A stretch of DNA of 64,000 nt from Pseudobacteroides sp035370245. GTDB taxonomy: Bacteria > Bacillota > Clostridia > Acetivibrionales > DSM-2933. The number at the start of each line of letters is the position of its first letter. Within the stretch, counting starts at the first letter, position 1. The notes below the pieces were generated by a model, which saw only the letters and a list, made by a program, of their open reading frames with translations, ran no database searches and was not told the DNA's origin. Shown here piece after piece: positions 58,424 to 64,000 of the stretch. The position numbers were made by a program, and so were the translations under genes. Location of the stretch: NCBI GenBank assembly GCA_035370245.1, contig DAOOVO010000001.1, positions 1 through 64,000 of the forward strand. The letters are read 5' to 3'.

Positions 58424-61081
58424 TTATAACTTTATAACATTTACATCATTTCCATACACTTTACAAATTGTATCTAATTCCCACTTTTTGCAGGTAAAAA
58501 GAATAATTTGCCTTTTTTCTGATAAGTCTTTAAACATTTCTAATGTGTCATAAGTTCGCTTCTGGTCATAGAAGGAGAATACTTCATCCATTATAAGAGG
58601 CAGAGTTTCCCCTTTCATCATCAAAATCTCCGAAGATGCTATTCTTAATGCCAGATAAATCTGCTCCACCGTACCGCAGCTAAGCATGTCCACTGATACC
58701 ACAGACCCCGTTTCCGGTTCTATTAGCCGTAATACAAGATTATCATCGAGTTTGAGCCTGTTATACTTATTACATGTCATTTTACTTAGTATATACCCTG
58801 TCTTTTCATTTAATGCCGGTACAAAATCCCTATGAATCTCTGTGCTTGCTTCATAAAGAGTCTCAAGAGCGGTTTTTAAAGAGAATATCCTACCCTCTAT
58901 TTCCTCTTTGCTTGCCTCTAATTCATTTATCTCTTCAACTACTTTTTGAAGCTCTTCATCCTTTATGGAATTCTTTAGAATAGTTTCAATTTCCTTTGCC
59001 TTTAAAAGGATATTCTGAGTTTCCTCTCCATTCTTTCTTTCTTCTTTTTCCAGCACCTCTTCCAGTTCATATATACATGCTTCTCGCGATAATAATTGCA
59101 GCTGCCCCTCACACAAAGATAAACTTATATCTTCAAAACATATATCGCAGTTGCTTTCAATAATCGCAACACTGCGGGATACTTTGTTAAGCTCGTCATA
59201 TAAGACATCAATTGTATCTATGTTATTAATACCCAATATCAATGCTGCCTTATCAATACATTTTTTATATTCCGATTCCAAATCTGCCTTTCTTGACGCC
59301 ATATATCGGCTGCCTAAACTCTGTGAAATCTTTTTGTCATATGTATTTTTGATTATGCCAAAATACTCGGCATTTATAGATTCCTGTTCTAAATCAATGC
59401 TTGCTGCAAAAAGCTTTTCATGTACGTTATTGAGTAATACTGCCTTCTGTTTTTCTAAAGAAACCAACTTTTCTTCAAGTATGGAAAGGTCATTGTTTAA
59501 ATCGTTAAAATAGCTTACATTGCTTTTGTATAAAGCATGGAGTCTGAAAAACTCCTCTACGGAAGAAGCTTTGGCTGTAAGAAGGATAGCTTCTATCCTT
59601 TCCTCAAGCTCACCAAGTTCTGCTTCCAAATCGTTCTTTTTTTGATATTCCCCGCTTTCGGACGCATCAGGCAACTCATTATCTTCATTACCTTCAATCA
59701 ACGATAATTCTCTCTTATCATGATTTGATTTCACTATATAGAGCAATATGGCAATTATAGTAAATACAGGCACACCTGCCATAAGGAACGGATTAACAAA
59801 AAAGCCTATAATAGACAATAAGACAAGCATGCAGTTTACAATAATCGCTATGCTATAAGCATCCAATCCATTTTTTCCGTTTTCGGTATGTTTTTCATTT
59901 ACATAAATATCCGAAAAAAACTCTCCTCTTATATTATTCATTCGTTTTTTTATATTGTCAACTTTATTGTTCAAATCCAGCATCTCTTGGTCCACATTGC
60001 TGTCTAAATACTTAAACCCCAATATTTTCTCCAGAGATTTTTCTGCTTCTCTCATCTCATCTTTCTTATTGTACAGCCTTTCCTTAAGAGTCGCTATCTC
60101 TTCATTGCAATCCAAATATCCTTTATATTCACTGACTAATTGTGCAAGATCATCATCTGAAAGCTCCATGAGCCTCCAATCCATACAATCCATTGCATCA
60201 TCGGTTTGGGCATTTTCAAGCATTAAAGCTTTTTCATCCTCAAGCATTTTAATTCTTTCAATGATATCTTTTAAATTTTTTTCCTTGTCCTTTGCTTCTT
60301 CCAAATCCCTTCTCAGTTTCAAATAAGCCTTTGACTTGATAATGTCCTCCTTAACGGTATTCAGTCTCTCTAATTGGGTAATATTTTCTTTAAGCTCCTG
60401 CTCCAACAGTTCCAGATTTTCCCTTTCTTTTTGCATTTCAGACTGAATAGACTTAAGCTCTTGCAACCTTATATTGATGCGTTCAAGAGAATCCGGTAAG
60501 CCCTTAATAGTTCCGGTATACTTTTTTATGGCCTCTTTCAAGGCTTTCTCTCCCTTATTAAAGGACACATCCTCAAAACCGGTTTGAGAAAGGTTAATCA
60601 GCACATTTTTTACCTCAGCAAGACCTGCATCATCAATAAATGCACCTGTTTGTCTGACAAATACGGTCTTTTCAAAACATATCTCACTTAGCTTAATGTG
60701 ATTTTGTGCAAATAAAATATTTTTATTTTTATCTATTTCAAATGTATTTGTTATATCGTTAAAAAAAGAGTCATAGATCCTTACGGTGTTATCGAGAAAA
60801 TTTCTATCAACCCTTATCTGCTGCCCATTATCGAGAATATATTCCATAGAGCCTGAAAACCCTGAATCCTGCCATGGTTTGTATTTCTTTAAATTGCTGG
60901 CTCCTTGTCCCTTCAACTGTTTTGAGCCTTTTGCTCCATAAAGCATATATTTAATGAAGTTTTGCAGCGTGGTTTTCCCCGATTCATTTTCGCCATATAT
61001 TATATTTATATTTCCGTCAAAATCTGCCACAAAATTTTTAAACTTACCAAATGCTGTTAATTCCAGCTTTTTTATTTTCAT
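58424..61081 (-). CDS. SbcC/Rad50-like ATPase (YhaN-like)
   Basis: 885 aa. Walker A NIIYGENESGKTTLQNFI near residue 30-45, long coiled coils, two membrane-like hydrophobic stretches in the middle (YSIAIIVNCMLVLLSIIGFF; GVPVFTIIAILLYIV), and the C-terminal signature LSCGTVEQIYLALRI and Walker B PLIMDEVF. The central helices are typical of YhaN rather than SbcC. It is coupled to the nuclease gene by a 4-base ATGA overlap. A DNA-end processing pair. Confidence 0.88.
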   Translation of the reverse strand: MKIKKLELTAFGKFKNFVADFDGNINIIYGENESGKTTLQNFIKYMLYGAKGSKQLKGQGASNLKKYKPWQDSGFSGSMEYILDNGQQIRVDRNFLDNTVRIYDSFFNDITNTFEIDKNKNILFAQNHIKLSEICFEKTVFVRQTGAFIDDAGLAEVKNVLINLSQTGFEDVSFNKGEKALKEAIKKYTGTIKGLPDSLERINIRLQELKSIQSEMQKERENLELLEQELKENITQLERLNTVKEDIIKSKAYLKLRRDLEEAKDKEKNLKDIIERIKMLEDEKALMLENAQTDDAMDCMDWRLMELSDDDLAQLVSEYKGYLDCNEEIATLKERLYNKKDEMREAEKSLEKILGFKYLDSNVDQEMLDLNNKVDNIKKRMNNIRGEFFSDIYVNEKHTENGKNGLDAYSIAIIVNCMLVLLSIIGFFVNPFLMAGVPVFTIIAILLYIVKSNHDKRELSLIEGNEDNELPDASESGEYQKKNDLEAELGELEERIEAILLTAKASSVEEFFRLHALYKSNVSYFNDLNNDLSILEEKLVSLEKQKAVLLNNVHEKLFAASIDLEQESINAEYFGIIKNTYDKKISQSLGSRYMASRKADLESEYKKCIDKAALILGINNIDTIDVLYDELNKVSRSVAIIESNCDICFEDISLSLCEGQLQLLSREACIYELEEVLEKEERKNGEETQNILLKAKEIETILKNSIKDEELQKVVEEINELEASKEEIEGRIFSLKTALETLYEASTEIHRDFVPALNEKTGYILSKMTCNKYNRLKLDDNLVLRLIEPETGSVVSVDMLSCGTVEQIYLALRIASSEILMMKGETLPLIMDEVFSFYDQKRTYDTLEMFKDLSEKRQIILFTCKKWELDTICKVYGNDVNVIKL

Positions 61082-62220
61082 ATATCAATCTTACCTTTCT
61101 CCAAGGCTATAAGTCCAAAATCTAAAGCTCTCTTAAGCTTAGATTTAATCTCTTCATCCTTTTCATCCTCTATTTTTTTAAGCATTTTCCTTGCAAAAAT
61201 TCCTCTAAGTCCCGGCTCACAGGAGATTTCGTCAATATTGTATGAAAGTCTTGTATCATTAATAATTTTGACAAAGAAAAACATCTCATTTAATTTATCC
61301 TCTATTTGCTTTAGTTCCTTGCCCAACTCGTATTCAGTCAAGCCTTTGAGTCTGATAGAAACAAGACTATTTGAAGAAACATTTTTTATAAGCTCATTTA
61401 TTTTTTCTTCTATCTTTTCATATGTATCTAAGCCTGTAATATCCAACTCCATATTGTAATACTGCTTTTTAAAAGTCCTTACAAATTCATATTCCAGTAT
61501 TTTTCTTTTATCATATGATTCATTGTATAATGTACATAAAAAGACACCATGCTCACCTTCTTCATCAAACCCCAACGGTTCCGGACTTCCGGGATTAAAT
61601 ATGTTACCATAGCCACCAATATTTTCAGCTCTATTGTGAAAATGGCCCATTGCTATATAATCCATGCCTGTAGTAGCCAAACTGTGGCTGGATACAGGGT
61701 TTAGAACAGTCTTACCGAAATTCATATCCACAGTTCCATGAAGCATAAGTATATTAAAACAACCTTTGTTAAGGGCTATATCCGGAATAGAAGGCTCTAA
61801 CCTGTTGCTGTTCTCAAATCCCATTCCGAATACGCATGTATTAATATCTTCAAAGTAAACAAAGCTCTTTTCGGGACATAAAATAAAGACATTTTTCGCC
61901 CACGAATAATTTTGATATAATGAATTTGATGCATAAGGATCATGGTTACCGGGCACCATCACTATCTTTATATCGGGTATGCTTTTAAAAAGCTCATTGA
62001 CATGGTTAATAGTAGAGCGTCTGATATATTTATGCTCATATAAATCCCCGCTTATAAGAATCATATGAGCCTTCTTATTTTTAGCAGTATCTACTATAAA
62101 CGCCAAAACATCCTTGAGGTCCTGCCTCCTGACGGATGATCTCTTTGTGTCTGCTCCTAATGAAGTAAAGGGCATGTCCAAGTGTATGTCTGCACAATGC
62201 AAAAATTTAAGTATATTCAT
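61078..62220 (-). CDS. SbcD/Mre11-like exonuclease (YhaO-like)
   Basis: 380 aa from ATG 62220 (AGGGTG upstream). Calcineurin-type phosphoesterase motifs: FLHCADIHLDMPF, ISGDLYEHK, VPGNHDPYA, MLHGTVD and GHFHNRA. The C-terminal capping region lies after about 250. Partner of the ATPase downstream. Confidence 0.92.
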   Translation of the reverse strand: MNILKFLHCADIHLDMPFTSLGADTKRSSVRRQDLKDVLAFIVDTAKNKKAHMILISGDLYEHKYIRRSTINHVNELFKSIPDIKIVMVPGNHDPYASNSLYQNYSWAKNVFILCPEKSFVYFEDINTCVFGMGFENSNRLEPSIPDIALNKGCFNILMLHGTVDMNFGKTVLNPVSSHSLATTGMDYIAMGHFHNRAENIGGYGNIFNPGSPEPLGFDEEGEHGVFLCTLYNESYDKRKILEYEFVRTFKKQYYNMELDITGLDTYEKIEEKINELIKNVSSNSLVSIRLKGLTEYELGKELKQIEDKLNEMFFFVKIINDTRLSYNIDEISCEPGLRGIFARKMLKKIEDEKDEEIKSKLKRALDFGLIALEKGKIDI

Positions 62221-62345
62221 TAAAAACACCCTGTAAAATGTTTATTGAATTTTTCTTTCATTTTATCAATAACTGGATTGTTTTCAAATAGGCATTTTTT
62301 AATTTTTATCAGCATTTCTTTCAAATGTCAAAATATCATTCTTAC

Positions 62346-62376
62346 TTGACAACCATCGGCGAATATTTGATATAAT
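62346..62376 (+). promoter_or_regulatory. candidate promoter of the HD-GYP locus
   Basis: TTGACA (62346-62351), 19 bases, TATAAT (62371-62376), about 200 bases before the start codon. Nothing else is seen in 62221-62581. Confidence 0.4.
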
Positions 62377-62581
62377 ATTTATATGAGTCTTATTACAAAC
62401 AAATGTAATAGATTTTCGCTTTTAATAATCATAATTTCCAAATTATTATATATCTTGCCTTTCTGTAATACAAGTTTATATGAAGAGTTTTTCAGCAGCA
62501 AGATTTTTTACAAAATATGGTATATTATAGCAAATTGCAGTGTTCCTGATCCATGTATTGAATAAGCATGAGGTGAATTTA

Positions 62582-63216
62582 ATGAACAAAATTTCTCATA
62601 TGGAGTATGACGATTTAGGAATTATTGATAATAACTCCAATGATAATAACTCCAACAATATAAATCCATGGAAAATAATAGTTGCCGATGATGACAGCGA
62701 AGTTCATAGGGTAACAAAACTAGAATTATTGCATTAGGTTATGGACTTTCAGCTGATGAAGCCGATATTATTGTACAAGCTGCCCCTATGCATGATATAG
62801 GAAAAATCGCAATTCCGGATGAAATATTAAACAAGCCCGGTAAGCTTACACCTGAAGAATTTGAAATCATGAAGACCCATTCCCAGTTGGGCTATGACCT
62901 ATTGAAAACTTCTTCACGAATGACTCTAAAAGCCGCTGCTATCATCGCACTTCAACATCATGAAAAATACAACGGCACGGGTTATCCCAATAATCTTAAA
63001 GGCGAGCAAATACATATCTACGGAAGAATAGCCGCCGTTGCAGATGTATTTGATGCATTAGGCTGCGACAGGGTATATAAAAAGGCATGGGAATTAGAAA
63101 AAATTATTGAGCTTTTCAAACAAGAACGGGGCCAACACTTTGACCCTATCCTTGTAGATATTTTATTCAAAAATATGGATAAGATTCTTGAAATCAAAAA
63201 GTCCCTTTCCGACTAA
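62582..63216 (+). pseudogene. response regulator with HD-GYP domain, internal deletion
   Basis: From ATG 62582 (GAGGTG upstream) the frame gives an Asn-rich leader and WKIIVADDDSEVHRVTKLEL, the start of a receiver domain, then stops at 62737. In another frame from about 62715 it continues IIALGYGLSADEADIIVQAA, MHDIGKIAIPDEIL, HHEKYNGTGYP and DVFDALGCDRVY, a full HD-GYP phosphodiesterase end. The rest of the receiver and the linker domain are missing and the frames do not match, so a deletion of a few hundred codons has destroyed the gene. It would have degraded c-di-GMP. Confidence 0.8.
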
Positions 63217-63217
63217 A

Positions 63218-63886
63218 TCAAATATCTCTTTTCTCATAAATGCTGCGGGATATAATATATGAAATATACAGTACAATAAAAGATATACTTAACATCATAA
63301 CATATGCCAAATATGTTTTTTCCTCTATAATTTTGCCTATTTCATTAAATATCCTTCCAATAGCACTATCTGCAGGAATAAGGTTAGCCAGAGGAACTAT
63401 AAAAGCTATTGCCAATAAAGGAAGATATGTTAATAACTTTGCTTTGTTATAGCCAAATTTAAAGAAAATCGGTACTTGAAAAGAAGCAACCACAGAAAAT
63501 ATTAAAAAGCCAATACATACTACAAACAATAACTCCTCTATCTCAATATTCTTTTCTATAATCACAGCCGATAAAAATACAATTACAACAGAAACCGCTA
63601 AAAATAAAACTGATCCAGCCAATGAAAACATATATCTTCCGGTTACAATATCTTTTCTTTTCAGAGAAAAGGTGCCGTACAGCTTATCAAGTGAATTTTT
63701 TTCTCCAATTGAAAAAGGGTATGATGCTAAAAACAATGCCCAGATCATAAACATAGGCGGTATTATATACGGTTCCTTATTACCGATCCCAAATAAGAAT
63801 CCCACAGCCAGCAATACAAAAAGAAACCTGCAATATGGTTTTACAGTCAGAAAATCAAGCTTTAGCACTTTAACTGCTTTAGTCAT
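63218..63886 (-). CDS. ABC-2 type transporter permease
   Basis: 222 aa, six helices, after AGGGAGG. ABC-2 pattern with the cytoplasmic loop EKNSLDKLYGTFSLKRKDIV, as in bacitracin/lantibiotic-type exporters of firmicutes. The start overlaps the stop of the ATPase gene (ATGA). Substrate unknown. Confidence 0.82.
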   Translation of the reverse strand: MTKAVKVLKLDFLTVKPYCRFLFVLLAVGFLFGIGNKEPYIIPPMFMIWALFLASYPFSIGEKNSLDKLYGTFSLKRKDIVTGRYMFSLAGSVLFLAVSVVIVFLSAVIIEKNIEIEELLFVVCIGFLIFSVVASFQVPIFFKFGYNKAKLLTYLPLLAIAFIVPLANLIPADSAIGRIFNEIGKIIEEKTYLAYVMMLSISFIVLYISYIISRSIYEKRDI

Positions 63887-64000
63887 ACCAATAACCTCCC
63901 TTTATTTATAAAGACTATAATATCATCCATTGTACACGATTCAATAAGTACTTTGCTGCCCATCATGCCCGCTTTATCAACTTCTATAAGTCCTTCAAAC
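63883..64000 (-). CDS. ABC transporter ATP-binding protein, C-terminal end (cut by window edge)
   Basis: The last 38 codons of a minus-strand gene: FEGLIEVDKAGMMGSKVLIE and MDDIIVFINKGRLLV, stop at 63883. The pattern is the C-terminal end of a BcrA-like ATPase. Its stop overlaps the permease start, giving an exporter operon that continues beyond the right edge. Confidence 0.7.
   Translation of the reverse strand, partial: FEGLIEVDKAGMMGSKVLIESCTMDDIIVFINKGRLLV

Overview
The window looks like the chromosome of a low-GC, spore-forming, cellulose-degrading clostridium of the Acetivibrio/Ruminiclostridium (C. thermocellum-like) kind. Two secreted proteins carry type I dockerins. Sporulation and germination genes (spoIIID, mbl, ypeB, a ytvI-like gene) are present, ribosome binding sites are GGAGG-like, and TTG/GTG starts are common.

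Layout. 1-1,700: start of an rRNA leader on the minus strand (the 16S gene should lie beyond the left edge), preceded by four AU-rich tRNAs, one of which is a Leu(UAA) tRNA without a long variable arm; then two small promoter-to-terminator units (a 44-aa peptide gene and a candidate small RNA). 1,700-12,400: SRAP protein, GH30-dockerin enzyme, membrane glycosyltransferase with a discoidin domain, dockerin-CYTH fusion, Na/phosphate cotransporter, tandem Cache sensor without an output domain, and a lipoprotein. A roughly 100-bp palindromic repeat recurs in four intergenic gaps between 6 and 19 kb. 12,500-18,130: jetABC, a Wadjet/MksBEF-type SMC operon without the nuclease gene jetD. 18,170-27,200: Fe-S membrane oxidoreductase pair, M23 protein, a four-gene sugar-sensing cluster (two binding proteins, YesM-type kinase, YesN-type regulator), and an orphan C5 DNA methyltransferase.

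27,356-35,434 is the most striking region. spoIIID, the sporulation regulator normally just upstream of mbl, is split in two by a 7.8-kb element. Joining the flanks at a shared CATA restores a complete 90-codon SpoIIID frame. The last gene of the element is a large serine recombinase whose stop codon lies on the right junction, the arrangement of the B. subtilis skin element in sigK. Inside are a small serine recombinase with its own promoter and repeats, a Rep-like protein, a coiled-coil protein, a ribbon-helix-helix protein, a lipoprotein and a frameshifted SLH-ankyrin protein. The inference is programmed excision in the mother cell.

35,600-42,700 is ordinary housekeeping: mbl, rpmE, a DUF1385 gene, prmC, a ytvI-like gene, a TRIC-type channel, hypB and tRNA-Arg. 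42,759-46,607 is a second, decayed element in the 3' end of tRNA-Thr, bounded by a perfect 49-bp repeat, with an N-terminally truncated tyrosine integrase and unrecognised cargo. 46,800-64,000 holds a tautomerase, MerR regulator, tRNA-Val, a dnaD/dnaI pair, CPBP protease, ypeB, a diacylglycerol-type glycosyltransferase, SUKH and PilZ proteins, a catalytically dead NlpC/P60 lipoprotein, an SbcD/SbcC-like pair, and an ABC transporter running off the right edge. Two decayed loci (a GntR/ABC relic and a receiver/HD-GYP gene) each carry internal deletions.
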